The notes: generated by a model not told the origin, from the letters alone. A DNA stretch of 64,000 nt from Siphonodentalium dalli (GCA_032622095.1 CP136066.1:203754978-203818977); one strand, 5' to 3'. Shown: positions 11,520 to 22,851, counted from the stretch's first letter. Program-made: numbers and translations.

Positions 11520-11744
11520 TACAGTAATGCTCTAAATAATCGACTACTTAACCACAGCGGAATTATGGGTAATTTTTCAGGATTTAGTCGGAAATATGGC
11601 TTGTTGCCATTCATCGGAAAGCACTCACTGAGAGCAACAAGCACTCACTGAGGCAATTAACAAGCCATATTTCCGACTAAATTCTGAAAAATTACCCATA
11701 ATTCTGCTGTGGTTAAGGGGCCGATTATTTAGGTCATTACTGAA
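11520..11744. mobile_element. TA-foldback element
   Basis: Full-length copy inserted in the G element. A small internal duplication at the hairpin tip repeats GCACTCACTGAG. The terminal TGTA is mutated to TGAA. Confidence 0.85.
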
Positions 11745-11758
11745 CTTGGCAATAAGTA

Positions 11759-11825
11759 TTATCCTTCCATGACTGGAGCTTCCTCACATTTTGCGAAAAC
11801 ACTGAGGCTCCCTATGGGAGTATAA
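11759..11825 (+). mobile_element. TTAA-E fragment, left end
   Basis: CCTTCCATGACTGGAGCTTC and TTTTGCGAAAAC are joined directly to half of a core loop (GAGGCTCCCTATGGGAG). The rest is deleted. Confidence 0.65.
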
Positions 11826-11830
11826 TGTAT

Positions 11831-12870
11831 AATAGTATTTTTGTTGTCAGAATTAGCATATATATATATATGGTGTTCAGATATCAAACTGTTTTCATGG
11901 TGTCAAATATTTATTCTTTGTGATTTTGAATTGAAAGGACTTTAAATTGCTTGTATATCCAGCTACTGAAACCTGTGACACCAAAATGGTTGGTGCTTGG
12001 GATCGAGGCTAAAAGAAATTATTTTGTTTTGCCTCTGCACCATTCCACCGAGGGAAAATATATTTTAAAGGTTACAATATTCTACGTGTGGCAAAAGCGA
12101 GGAAGATAGTTTTAAACAGAATGGTTTAGTTTTGACGATCATTTTTTTATAAAGGATGGTTCATTGATTAATGACACAGGCTGAGCACTCTGCAGCTGAT
12201 AAAACTCTGAAAAACTGTCTTTTTTCATAGGGAGAATTAGCATATATATGGTGTGATGTGTTGCCACCAGCCAATATATTTGTCGGAAATAATTTGCGAA
12301 TGATGTTGAGGACAGCTAGTCTGACAAGATACAGGACAGTAATAGGCAAAAAATGTCATTTATATGCATGACATAGAAATAGTTTCCCTAATTTGTTTCT
12401 TAGATGAAGGTTGTGTATGTCAAATTTAGTAGATGGATATTGGTTGGATATACGAGTATGGCCATGTGAAGAGTCACAAAGAAATTCAATCAAAAAGAGG
12501 TGGAAAATTTGCGTAGGGAATGAGACTAAATTGCTGTAAGCAAAGTAAGAATTATATTTTGGTTTTTGATGTTATTTGCTGGCCTACTTAAAGCTGACAT
12601 GTCTGAGGATGACTATATATTAGTTTCACCTCTCATTACTATGTGTTTAAAGCCTCGTGGCAGTTTTTGAACCATATTATTTCACGATTTTATTTCAATC
12701 TCACGGTTAAAAGATGAAGTCAAATATACATAAAGTTCACCCTGAAGCAGAGTTTTTTTGCATGGCAGAAATTGAATATATTTAATCATGGCGAAGATAT
12801 TGGCAGCTTCAAGCGAAGTTCGATTTTCGATGAGCATACAATGTTTGAACTGCTCACAAATGTAAATATT
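11831..12870. other. no supported feature
   Basis: Unique AT-rich sequence. TTAGCATATATAT followed by GGTG occurs twice (about 11858 and 12237), perhaps a remnant duplication. Confidence 0.45.
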
Positions 12871-13109
12871 TACTACTTTATTTGGGACCTATTATTTGAT
12901 GACATAAAATAAAGCAATTATTCCACAGACAATAGTGCCAACTGCGTGTAATTTGTTCATAACAATGGTGCTGTTTATGCGTATTTGGATATAAAAATTT
13001 ATGATAACAACTTAACAGCGGAGTGTTCACATCTATGATCACTGTAATGCTAGAAGATCGATTATATGCTGCTTTAAAAAAAATGGAACGTATTATGTTA
13101 TTGGTCTGA

Positions 13110-13320
13110 TTCGCTTTTTGTTTCCGGATGATAACTTTAGATAGTCTCAACTGAATGGTATGAAATTTGGTATGTAGATTTACTAGCACAAAATACATGT
13201 CAAGGTCCGCCATCCATCCCTTCTTGTTGGAATTTGCACTCAATTTTCGTTTCCGGACGTTAAATTTACCAAGTCTGAACTGAATGGAAAGAAATTTGGT
13301 ATTCATAGGCACTATAGAAA
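13110..13320. repeat. degenerate dispersed repeat, GAAATTTGGT type
   Basis: Two related blocks each contain a TTTCCGGA-type stretch, CTGAACTGAATGG-like sequence and GAAATTTGGTAT. They resemble the reverse complement of the ACCAAATTTGGT/CATCCGGAAACC repeats at 40.9 and 54.7 kb. Confidence 0.5.
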
Positions 13321-13581
13321 TTTATGCGTCATGGGTATAATGGCGGTATTATTCGTATATATGGTAAATCAGTTGTTTTTATAGTGGAGTATAATAAATA
13401 GAACAATCACTTGATTGAACTGGTGACGTGAAATAATTCATTTGAGTCAGCTAGGGACTATATTGTAAAACACTCAAGTGCAAAATCAAGTGATACTCTC
13501 TATTTTTAATAATTTTACCCATTTTTTACTTTATTCTACCCACATTTTCGTAAACCAGGCTATAATTAATATTGGTGTGAC

Positions 13582-13830
13582 CTCACCCTTTCATGATGGT
13601 AGTCGCGCTTGTGCAGCATTATATCCTGTGCCAGTGCAATTCTCTTATCTAATTATCCAAGGATCACTATGGGAGACTCTCATATCTAAGAGAATGCACT
13701 GGCTTACAAGTTCAAGGTAAATCTTGTTAGGCCAATGTATTATCTTATATATGTCTCGCATATATAAGAGAATGAATATAGCACAGGGTTTTCACTAAAT
13801 GTCAGGAAGCTCCAGTCATGGAAGGGTTAA
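13582..13830 (-). mobile_element. TTAA-E element
   Basis: Begins CCCTTTCATGATGG (TTAA mutated to CTCA) and ends AGCTCCAGTCATGGAAGGG-TTAA (13827-13830). It has two core hairpins. The first has a rearranged loop (ATCACTATGGGAGA) and the second has lost half its loop. Confidence 0.85.
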
Positions 13831-14093
13831 ACTACCCTTATGGAGCCCCTCACAGAAGTGAGCCAACGACACTCAGCAATACAAGCTGCCACCTGTATGG
13901 GGCTCCCTACAGGAAGCTCCAGTCATGGAAGGGTTAAAATACCGGCAAGAAGCTCCAGTCATGGAAGGGTTAAACTACCCTTATGGAGCCCCTCACAGAC
14001 GTGAGCAGACGACACTCAGCAATACAAGCTGCCACCTGTATGGGGCTCCCTACAGGAAGCTCCAGTCATGGAAGGGTTAAAATACCGGCAGTG
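13804..14093. repeat. tandem duplication containing the TTAA-E terminus
   Basis: A unit of about 145 bp occurs twice. The E terminus AAGCTCCAGTCATGGAAGGG-TTAA occurs four times, near 13806, 13914, 13950 and 14057. It alternates between two flanks, ACTACCCTTATGGAGCCCC and AATACCGGCA. Confidence 0.88.
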
Positions 14094-14574
14094 TATACCA
14101 ACATTGATGTCTCTGTAATTCGCGGAGGGAGAGATATCTTCTAAATTGTGAATTCAAAGAGTAAGAATCGATAGAATTTGTGTACTTTTCGACTCTAATG
14201 TGCTTTTATGCCCAGCATACTTTTGATCGTAACTCAGTGATGCAATTGTCAGAGGGAAACCAGACTTAAACAAATGGAATATTGGACACCCACTAAAAGC
14301 AACCGGTGATAAATCAGTAAATTCCATTATCTTTGTCACTATAGTATATCATGTAATTTTAAACAGAGCCTTGATTTTCAGGGGAAAAAAGCATAGCCCA
14401 TGGTACTTGCTCCATCATGGTATATTTCTGTTACATGGGTGGATATATACAGGTGACATGGTAATCAGTCAAGAGATTGATTATCTTTCAGTGCTTAAAA
14501 TTAAACGTGGAATCCTGGTGTTGGGGAAATGAAAACTCTATGAAAGGTCATTTTTTATATGTGGGAATGTGGTT
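14094..14574. other. no supported feature
   Basis: Unique sequence; reading frames are short and featureless. Confidence 0.5.
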
Positions 14575-14791
14575 TACAGTAATTCCCTAATTAATCGACT
14601 TCTGAACCACAGCACAATTATGGGTAACTTTTTAGGATTTAGTCGGAAATATGGCTTGTTGCCATTCATCGGAAAGCTCTCGGGGAGAGCTTTCCGATGA
14701 ATGGCAACAAGCCATATTTCTGACTAAATCCTGAAAAGTTACCTATAATTCTGCTGTGGTTAAGGAGTCGATTACTTAGAGCATTACTGTA
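14575..14791. mobile_element. TA-foldback element, full length
   Basis: A typical 217-bp copy, TA to TA, with arms meeting at CTCTCGGGGAGAG. It is a good reference copy for the family. Confidence 0.92.
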
Positions 14792-15130
14792 CACCAGACT
14801 GGTCTGGTCCTTGACATCAAGTCATTGTATTGACAAACAGTGTTTTATGGTGAACATCTGTCTGCTTCAGTTTGATGAAACGATTATCCTATTATCTTAT
14901 TAATGGGCTGTATGACAGGACTGCTGAGTGGGATCATTACAGTAGTATCTCCAATGTCAGAAGAGTCATAATATAGTCATTATGTCACATTGTGTAAAAT
15001 AGTCAAAAGTGAAACAGGTGCCATATAGGCAACTAGAACAAACAAGTTGTATCTGAGGTACAGTAACACAGTACACCAATACATCATGACATTAGTGCAC
15101 CAGCTCCCCTTGCCCTCGACTGACACCTCA

Positions 15131-15277
15131 ACAACCCTTTCATGATGGGAGCTGCGCTGGTGCAGCATTAAAGATCCTGTGCATTCTCTTATATCTGTGT
15201 CTCCCATAGGGAGCCTCGTATATATATGAGAAGGCACTGGCTTACAAGATCAAGGTAAATATTGTTATACCAAAGTA
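15131..15277 (-). mobile_element. TTAA-E element, truncated
   Basis: CCCTTTCATGATGG-like left end (CAACCCTTTCATGATGGGAG), GCGCTGGTGCAGCATTAAAG, one core hairpin with the CTCCC/GGGAG loop, then CAAGGTAAATATTGTTA. It ends in the second hairpin. Confidence 0.75.
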
Positions 15278-15960
15278 TAATAGAGATGCGAGTATAATTA
15301 TTAACGAACTGCTTTCCTGTCGATATCAAACATCGATCAAACCGCGAGTGTCGAAACATAACATCCAATCAATGTTGCAGAAAATGATACCATCGGGGAT
15401 AACATTTGGCAAATTCAAAAAGAATGTGGCAAAAAATATTTTCATTTGGCAAATAATTTGGCAAAAGTAAAGTTTGTTCCAGGGCGGACCCTGATTGTTT
15501 TTTACCAATAACCAATTGTAAACTGATGATATTTGTGTATATTAGTAAGCAACTATGCGGATCCTAGGTTTTTGGCAGAGGAAATATTCTGGCCTAGGTA
15601 AAAGTACGCTTCTGAAGGTTGTGCCCCCTGGCCCTTCTGCCTTCCTTGGTTTGCCTCTTGATGGTATATTTGAAAGCATTAATTAAGGGATGGCAAAGCC
15701 GAGAGGGTGCCCCCCGACACCTGCCAACGTAACACATAGATTTTTTACATTGGGGAAAAGTACCCTTCCGGAGGTTAAATAGCCACTCCTGGCTTCATGA
15801 TATCTCCCATGGACAAAAGTGCATGCATTGGGACACAGCCCCCTTGTGTTCAAGGGCCTCAACTGACACCAATAGAAGTCCATAATTTTCAGTGAGAAAA
15901 GCACTTCAAAGGTTGAGCCCCTTGCCTGTCAGCTCTTCAGGAACCCCTGGCTCCATGATA
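15278..15960. other. no supported gene
   Basis: Blocks ending in CCCCTGGC or CTCCTGGCT followed by TTCATGATATC or CCATGATATC recur at about 15785-15815 and 15940-15965. This hints at an old internal duplication. No domain recognised. Confidence 0.4.
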
Positions 15961-15964
15961 TCTT

Positions 15965-16110
15965 TAGAAGTATCATAGACCACAAATTGTCCACCATTAA
16001 CATCTAGAGACATTACTGAACCAGCAGGTCTGATATATGAAAGGATGTTTTCTCAGCAGGACACCACTTAAAGAGACTATTTATAACAATTAGGGAGACA
16101 TCTCTCCCAT
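15965..16110. repeat. dispersed repeat, copy 1 of 2
   Basis: GTCCACCATTAACATCT, GACATTACTGAACCAGCAGG and GACATCTCTCCCATTT recur in the same order at 17268-17425. The reverse strand has a 60-codon frame (16013-16195). It is not conserved well enough in the second copy to call it coding. Confidence 0.7.
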
Positions 16111-16345
16111 TTATTTTTACTGTACCAACATCAGAATGAGCAATGGGGGATGCCAGTGTTATGGGCTCACAAACAAAGTACCCTACCTTGTTCACCGGAA
16201 GCTTGTATTCTGCTAATGATGAACCGATAGTCTGCCGTCAGAGCAGTATATTCCAGTCCAAAATAAAAATAGTATAAATAAAATTGTAGAGAACTCTGAA
16301 TCTCAGGTCATGTTATTATATTAGGTTCATTATTCATACAATAAT

Positions 16346-16590
16346 TACAGTAATGCCCTAAGTAATTGACTCCTTAACCACAGCAGAATTATGGGTAACT
16401 TTTCAGGATTTAGTCGGAAATATGGCTTGTTGCCATTCAACGGAAAGCTCTCAGTGAGTCGTTTATTTAGAGCATTACTGAGTGAGAGCTTTCCGATGAA
16501 TGGCAACAAGCCATATTTCCAACTAAATCCTGAAAAGTTACCCATAATTCTGCTGTGGTTAAGGAGTCGATTACTTAGGGCATTACTGTA
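16346..16590. mobile_element. TA-foldback element with terminal sequence in its centre
   Basis: Between the two arms lies GAGTCGTTTATTTAGAGC followed by ATTACTG, the end of a short-variant copy. The element looks like a recombination product between a short variant and a full element. Confidence 0.82.
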
Positions 16591-16789
16591 CATGTAAGTT
16601 ATTGTCTTTTGTATGCCAAAAATTTCCAGTAGTTTTAAGGAGTGATTTATATAAGTTGGAAATTGTATAACTTATATATACATGATGTGTACCTTGAATT
16701 CAGGTATGATATATATGGTAAACTTGTTTATTTTATTTCAACTTTCTGATTGATTCCGAAACTGCCTGTACAGCAGAGTGCTCTGCCTG

Positions 16790-17189
16790 TTAACCCTTTA
16801 CCCAACAGAACGACCCTGTGCCAATGCATTCTCTTATATATGCGAGTCGACCATAGGTCGCCTCGCATATATAAGAGAATGCATTGGCTTAACACATTAA
16901 AAATTATAAAATTGTTAAAGAATGTAAGAAAAAATGGTAAAAAGTGTTAAAAAAAGATTTTGTTTAGGCCAATGCATTCTCTTATATATGCGAGGCGACC
17001 TATGGTCGACTCGCATATATAAGAGAATGCATTGGCACAGGGCATAACTGTAACCATCACAATGTGGTTAAGGAGCCGGTTCCAATGATATCCATATTTG
17101 TATGGTTCTATTGAGACAGACCGAAGATATTTTAGGCTGTTGAAGCTTTATTTGGCCGGTTTTGGCCGGTTTGTTGGGTTAAGGGTTAA
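16790..17189 (+). mobile_element. TTAA-C element, 400 bp
   Basis: TTAA at 16790 and 17186. Intact ends CCCTTTACCCAACAGAACG and GGTTTGTTGGGTTAAGGG. Two core hairpins with the GACC/GGTC loop are separated by TTAAAGAATGTAAGAAAAAA-type spacer. Confidence 0.92.
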
Positions 17190-17267
17190 TTTATTAATAG
17201 CTTATGTTAGCTTCCAGTACCTCTTGTCATGAACTCAAGTGTCATTGCGCATGCCCATTTACTCACA

Positions 17268-17425
17268 TATATGGGTCATACAATGCAAATCGTCCACCAT
17301 TAACATCTCGGGACATTACTGAACCAGCAGGGCTGATATAGGAAGGTATGCTTTATACACAGCAGGTCAACACTTAAGAGACTATCATTAACAATTAGGA
17401 AGACATCTCTCCCATTTTATTAGGA
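17268..17425. repeat. dispersed repeat, copy 2 of 2
   Basis: Second copy of the repeat at 15965-16110, about 85 percent similar by eye. It runs into GGAGCTAAACTCATGTTTCC, part of which is then tandemly repeated at about 17423-17492. Confidence 0.65.
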
Positions 17426-17849
17426 GCTAAACTCATGTTTCCAGATTATTTCACCATTTTATGAGCTGCTAAATTCATGTTTCCATAATTTTCTTCCGTT
17501 TGTTTTTCATTATTTTGGCAGAATACTATAATTGATTTTACTATAATAGATGAGAGTATAAATATTTTATACATAGTCAGTCAACTGTCATTATATCCCC
17601 GGATTACTCAGCAGGGCTCAAATTATCTGGATTCACACTGCAATTTGCGATGTGATTTCCAATTTCTGCTAACCAATTTGCAATGAAAAAACATGTATTG
17701 GCAGGGAATGCTATACAAAATCTACCCAGTGCTGCAAAATGCAATACAAATTAAAAATATTAAATCGATCCCTACTTCAGACCATTATACTGATAGAAGA
17801 TCTGATTACTGTTCTATTATTTTTATTCCAAGTCATTATTTATCACCAG

Positions 17850-17986
17850 TCAGAACTTTAATAGTCTAAGACGAATGTATCCCATCGAAATAATGAGCAT
17901 TAATTGCACAGTGTGGCATCATTTGGTGAATGCAGCACACCTTTCGAGAAATGATAAGTCAATGAGAAATGTCATGTCCACAAGAC
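17850..17986. repeat. inverted duplication, left arm
   Basis: The reverse complement occurs at about 19434-19575, including GTCTAAGACGAATG and TGCACAGTGTGGCATC. The arm ends exactly at a TA-foldback half element. Confidence 0.82.
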
Positions 17987-18102
17987 TACAGTAATGCCCT
18001 AAATAATCGACCCCTAACCACAGCAGAATTATGGGTAACTTTTCAGGATTTAGTCGGAAATATGGCTTGTTGCCATTCATCAGAAAGCTCTCAGTTACTG
18101 TA
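17987..18102. mobile_element. TA-foldback left half
   Basis: Left arm to CTCTCAG, joined straight to TTACTGTA. The right arm is deleted. Confidence 0.82.
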
Positions 18103-18118
18103 CAATACACCAGGAACC

Positions 18119-18206
18119 ATGCAGCCTAGAGGGCGACTTGGGAACAGGGAACAGCCTAGAGTGTGACTTGGGAGAGAGGGACCAGCCTAGAGGGCGACTT
18201 GGGAGA
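18119..18206. repeat. about 32-bp tandem repeat, three copies
   Basis: CAGCCTAGAGGGCGACTTGG and variants, separated by GGAACAGGGAA or GAGAGAGGGAC. Confidence 0.8.
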
Positions 18207-18239
18207 CATCTTCTCCCTAAAATGAGCCACTTAAATTCT

Positions 18240-18361
18240 CTTTGTTTTGTCCCAGAGAGAAATGACTTCTTCTCATATACTAGCATGCATATGGACCAAC
18301 ATCATGTTTAAAGTATATTTAGTGATTATTACTCAGTATACAGTAATGCCCTAAGTAATCG
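18240..18361. repeat. dispersed repeat ending in a TA-foldback fragment
   Basis: GAAATGACTTCTTCTCATATAC through TTTAAAGTATATTTAGTGATT matches 21690-21800. Both copies run directly into the left end of a TA-foldback element. Here only 23 bp of that element remain (18339-18361). Confidence 0.65.
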
Positions 18362-18705
18362 AAATTTATCTCACATAATGCAATAAACTGGAAATGTGCC
18401 GTGCGCTGGCCGCGATTGGACACAATAGCCGGTTAGCCACGCCCAAACATGAACTGAATGTGAATAGATATGTCCGAAACAACACGGACTGTTCCCACTT
18501 TGAAGCGCCCGTGCGATTCGTTTGTTATGAGTTGCGGGTGCCTAACAATGGGATAATCATTTAACTATTCCTTCGCCAGCCTTGGGAATTGGTGTACTTT
18601 ACCAAAAATCAGTGAACGATTGCAACAATGGGATTGTGCTCTAATACTTATTATATCATAGAACCAAACAGTGCGCCAGTATGACTCGTGTATGATAGAC
18701 TGATA

Positions 18706-18846
18706 CAAGTCTTGAAATAGTGTGTCTGTCATTTGCAGAATGAGGTTCCCAGAGGGTGAATTAAGTGATGCTACCCCGCATAGCGGGCTAGCATCACCAA
18801 ATTCACCCTCTGGGAACCTCATTCTGCTGAGGTGTATAAAGGCTTG
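18706..18846. mobile_element. hAT-B element, short form
   Basis: A single palindrome with the ends CAAGTCTTGAAATAGTGTG and AAAGGCTTG. The flanking octamers GACTGATA and GACTGACG match at 6 of 8 positions. Confidence 0.82.
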
Positions 18847-19223
18847 GACTGACGATATTCAGTCTTCATTGTGCATTTCCCTACAAACACAATCATCCAT
18901 ATAAATTAGCCTGTCATTGGAGCCGATGGTATGAAGTTACTAAGACAGCAAGTTCAATTGGGGTAAAGACAGCCAATTCATTTGGGCCAAGGACAGGTCT
19001 ATGATCTGATCTTTGTCATCGATTTCTCTGGTTCGCACATTATGGAACAGTAGATTTGTGCTTTGAATTTTAAGGGTAAAAATATCATATATAGCAAGGA
19101 ACATAGTGAAAATTGCCATCGAAACAGTCACCTTTCTCAAGGCCATGAACCTACACCACCAATCTAGTCTCTAACCCAAAGAGGTTTTTATTTTAAATTT
19201 GTTTAAAACATATAAATGTTTGT

Positions 19224-19385
19224 CTGACAGTATAAACTATAGTACATGAGCTGACGGTATAAACTATAGTACATGAGCTGACGGTATAAACTATAGTACA
19301 TGAGCTGACGGTATAAACTATAGTACATGAGCTGACGGTATAAACTATAGTACATGAGCTGATGGTATAAACTATAGTACATGAG
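19224..19385. repeat. 27-bp tandem repeat, six copies
   Basis: Unit CTGACGGTATAAACTATAGT followed by ACATGAG. The array abuts the remains of a TA-foldback element. Confidence 0.93.
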
Positions 19386-19387
19386 CT

Positions 19388-19433
19388 GTGGAAAGCTGTG
19401 GTTAAGGTGTCGATTATTTAGGGCATTACTGTA
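19388..19433. mobile_element. TA-foldback right-end fragment
   Basis: GCTGTGGTTAAGGTGTCG to GCATTACTGTA. It sits between the 27-bp array and the right arm of the inverted duplication. Confidence 0.82.
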
Positions 19434-19575
19434 GTTTCGTGGACATGACATTTCTTGTTGACTTATCATTTCTCGAAAGGCGTGCTGGATTTACCAAATG
19501 ATGCCACACTGTGCAATTAATGCTCATTATTTCGATGGGATGCATTCGTCTTAGACTATTAAAGTTCTGATTCAG
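19434..19575. repeat. inverted duplication, right arm
   Basis: Reverse complement of 17850-17986, about 1.45 kb away. Arms and element halves are in mirror order. Confidence 0.82.
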
Positions 19576-19742
19576 TAATCATTAAAAACTCATATTTTTA
19601 ACTGAATTTTTAAAGGAAAATAGGTATCGATTGTTCCCTGATTTTGAACATCAAACACACCTCAACCATCTAATAGATGTTCATAAAATACACATAATCC
19701 CTTTTACTTAAAAGTACATTAACTGCTGCAACAAATATCTAG

Positions 19743-19966
19743 TTAACACTTTCAGTGCCAAGTCCGATTTTTGTATCAACCCATATTTCCTCGATCATTT
19801 TTCAAATTTATTGATTATAATAATGTGATACATTACATTATTATAATCTTAGAGCTCTTAAAGCTCTTTCCATCAATGTAACACATTATTATAATCAATA
19901 AATTTGAAAAATGATCAAGGAAATATGGGTTGATACAAAAATCGGACTTGGCACTGAAAGGGTTAA
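19743..19966. mobile_element. TTAA-D palindromic variant without the core
   Basis: TTAA at 19743 and 19963. The two D ends, CAGTGCCAAGTCCGATTTTT and complement, are followed by a different internal inverted repeat (ATTTTTCAAATTTATTGATT and complement). The whole 224 bp is close to one palindrome. Confidence 0.85.
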
Positions 19967-20238
19967 ACGACTTCATGAGTTCCAGATAGTTGCAAACAGA
20001 ATGTCTGAAGTGACCATTTAGAGATTACATTAGTGACATTAGTTTCTGGCCATAAATCCGTTGTCCCTAATTAATTTCAAAAGTAATTATCAACAAACGG
20101 AGAAACAGCCAACGAAAACAGGATGAAACCTATTTGTTGGATTAATGGTATCTACTTTATAATTTCCCAGAGGGTTTTTTGTTGTATTTGAGGATTCACC
20201 TATAATCTCTGTTCATTAATATGAGGTCACTTTATCTT

Positions 20239-20391
20239 TTAACCCTTCCATGACTGGAGCTTCCTGAAATTTTGTGAAAACCCTGTGCCAATATCTCAGT
20301 GAGAGCTTTCCAATGAATGGCAACAAGCCATATTTCCGACTAAATCCTGAAAAATTACCCATAATTGTCGATTATTTAGGGCATTACTGTA
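20239..20391. mobile_element. TTAA-E left end fused to a TA-foldback right half
   Basis: TTAACCCTTCCATGACTGG to CCCTGTGCCAATA (20239-20283) is joined to CTCAGTGAGAGCTTTCC and the right arm to GCATTACTGTA. CTGCTGTGGTTAAGGA is deleted from the arm. Confidence 0.75.
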
Positions 20392-20788
20392 CATCATTAT
20401 TACATTATCCTACCCTTATTCTATTCAATAAACCCATTCTATAAATTGTGATATTAAACATTCGTTTAATAACAGGAAATAGTGACAGGTGACCTTTGAC
20501 TTCCGGTTTGTCGTCTGTTTACATTCCGTAGGCCACGTCTCAAAATACTATGGCTTCCAATAGTTTTCCAACAAACAATAATGAATGAAGAGTTTGAAAA
20601 GATATGTCATTAAATATACACCATTAAATATGACAAAGCGTCTTTATTTATCTGTGACTATTTCATTACACGAGCAAACAATGCATAGCTACATGAAAAC
20701 GTCATCACATGCCTTATAGAAGCCAATGTTAGTTTCGCGTCCCATTTTGTTATTTAGATATGCTTTGTCGAGGTTTTGAATCATGTAA
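20392..20788. other. no supported feature
   Basis: Unique AT-rich sequence with no reading frame of note. Confidence 0.5.
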
Positions 20789-20908
20789 TAAATAGAATCT
20801 ACAACTCGTCCCCATTTTATAGTGGAATTTACAAAACTTGTCCAGTAAATTAAGTCTGGACTCGTTTTGTAAATTACGCTATAAACTGGGGGCTTGTTGT
20901 AGATCCTC
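20789..20908. repeat. imperfect inverted repeat, about 120 bp
   Basis: ATCTACAACTCGTCCCCATT and GTGGAATTTACAAAAC pair with GTTTTGTAAATTACGC and GGGGGCTTGTTGTAGAT, around a centre near TTAAGTCTGG. It may be an old fold-back element; no target duplication is evident. Confidence 0.6.
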
Positions 20909-21016
20909 TATGTACTCACACATTATTTGCAAACTTGGTGATGTGGAATACTCCTCTAGGGTGTCAAGAACAGAGTAGCAAATAATCTTGCCAAAATTAG
21001 TTATTTAAATTTTTCA

Positions 21017-21222
21017 TTGTAAATGTTCAGATAATAAGTTCATAAGTCGTTTGTTGAACTTCAATTATCTGAATATTTCCCTCAATAAATAGGTTCCTTC
21101 TGTACTTTTATTTATCTGTCGTGTGCTTATATTATCTGTACATCCCTGCAAATCAATAATAGACCATTCCGATGTACATTTGTTAACTGACCGGGAGAAT
21201 CCATTTAGTATAGAAAGTGTTA
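21017..21222 (-). mobile_element. TTAA-G element
   Basis: Contains AAATGTTCAGATAATAAG with its complement, CTTCTGTACTTTTATTTATC, ACATCCCTGCAAATC and AATCCATTTAGTATAGAAAG with a mutated TTAC at the end. The side with the GTCAATGAG motif is missing. Confidence 0.65.
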
Positions 21223-21561
21223 CCAATGATTACGAATATGTATAGCAAGAAATCTACATGCTTACGGGAGAAGTGTAACTTCTTCCTATTTTGATCAAAT
21301 AAAACCATAAAACAAATTGGTTCAAAACCAACAAAGTGCTATAACTAATCAGTATATGGTGTTATGATAGCGGGGTAATATTGTCAATATGGTTTAAAAC
21401 CTATATGAGGCTTCAACTAGTCAGGGTACATAGCTCAGTGTTACTATGGTAACATAATAATATTGTCAGGGACAGGTCGACTTGGGAGCAGGCCTTAAAA
21501 TCCCACGAGATTCACAATCAGGATTCTCATTTTGTTTCTCGTAAAAAGTTTTGATTCCCTG

Positions 21562-21640
21562 TAGAAACACTATGTTTAGATTCCCTGTAGAAACACTATG
21601 TTTTGATTCCCTGTAGAAACGCTATGTTTTGATTCTCGTA
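21562..21640. repeat. 26-bp tandem repeat, three copies
   Basis: GATTCCCTGTAGAAACACTA followed by TGTTTT, repeated with small changes. Confidence 0.85.
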
Positions 21641-21689
21641 AAATTTGATGGAATTTAAGGCCTGTTGGAAGCAACTTCCTCCTAATTAA

Positions 21690-21801
21690 ATGTTCTACAG
21701 AGAAGTGACTTCTCTCTCATATACACCTATGCAGACAGCATGTATATTTAAAGTGTATTTTACTTATTATACTGGTGTACTTACTCATTATAACAGTTAT
21801 A
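21690..21801. repeat. second copy of the dispersed repeat at 18240
   Basis: GAAGTGACTTCTCTCTCATATAC to TTATATACAG. As in the other copy, it leads directly into a TA-foldback left end. Confidence 0.6.
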
Positions 21802-22018
21802 TACAGTAATGCTCTAATTAATCAACTCCTTAACCACAGCAGAATTATGGGTAAGTTTTCAGGATTTATTCGGAAGTATGGCTTGTTGCCATTCATTGGA
21901 AAGCTCTCGGGGAGAGCTTTCCGATGAATGGCAACAAGCCATATTTCCGACTAAATCCTGAAAAGTTACCCATAATTCTGCTGTGGTTAAGGAGTCAATT
22001 ACTTAGAGCATTACTGTA
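21802..22018. mobile_element. TA-foldback element, full length
   Basis: TA to TA, 217 bp, with centre CTCTCGGGGAGAG. Small substitutions in the left arm only (GTAAGTTTTC, TTCGGAAGT). Confidence 0.9.
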
Positions 22019-22044
22019 TATATAAAAAAATATTGACATACATT

Positions 22045-22255
22045 TTAGTATTCTATAAGCTACAATCTTCAGAGTGTGCAATAAACGCAACAATACAGTT
22101 GTGTGAACATGTTATTGCACTCGTTTGTCATGCCGCGAGGTAAAATTCGAACCTACGATTCTGGTTATACCATTGTATCACAACAAACTCGTGCAGTAAC
22201 GCTAATCAGTTCGCACACTTGTGTCGTTCTATCTGTATATGCTTGCATGCCAGGG
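22045..22255 (-). repeat. possible tRNA-derived SINE, copy 1
   Basis: About 210 bp shared with 53437-53660. On the minus strand it contains GTAGGTTCGAATTTTACC, close to a tRNA T-arm / RNA polymerase III B box. About 50 bp upstream is ACTGATTAGCGTTACTGC, a weak A-box-like stretch. The resemblance is by eye only; no intact cloverleaf was built. Confidence 0.4.
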
Positions 22256-22436
22256 TTATCTCAAATAGTTTCCCCTTTATTCTTCGTCTACCGTGGCCAT
22301 TCCATAGTCCATAGCGCCAATCAATTTCTGGACGGAGCAATTAATTGTCCCCATGTCTGATGGACTTCCTATCGTAACTACAGATGCTGTTTGTCTGGTC
22401 TGACTATTTAATCTCTCATGGAATATCTATTATATC

Positions 22437-22836
22437 TAAACCCTTTACCCAAAAAAAACGGCCAAAACCGGCCAAATAAAGCTTCAACAGCCTAAAATAT
22501 CTTCGGTCTGTCTCAATAGAACCATACAAATATGGATATCATTGGAACCGGCTCCTTGACCACATTGTGATAGTTACAGTTATGCCCTGTGCCAATGCAT
22601 TCTCTTATATATGCGAGTCGACCATAGGTCGCCTTGCATATATAAGAGAATGCATTGGCCTAAAAAAATCTTTTTTTAACACTTTTTACCATTTTTTCTT
22701 ACATTCGTTAACAATTTTATAATTTTTAATGTGTTAAGCCAATGCATTCTCTTATATATGCGAGGCGACCTATGGTCGACTCGCATATATAAGAGAATGC
22801 ATTGGCACATGGCCCTTCTGTTGGGTAAAGGGTTAA
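22437..22836 (-). mobile_element. TTAA-C element, 400 bp
   Basis: Reverse orientation, starting CCCTTTACCC next to a degraded TAAA and ending GTTGGGTAAAGGG-TTAA (22833-22836). Both core hairpins are intact apart from one change in the first (CCTTGCATATA). Confidence 0.9.
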
Positions 22837-22851
22837 TGGCATATGTGAGAA

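Noticed and set aside
12878-13312. 144-codon minus-strand frame as a gene
   Set aside because: Part of it overlaps a dispersed repeat with two similar blocks, and the composition is lysine/asparagine-rich as expected of AT-rich non-coding DNA.
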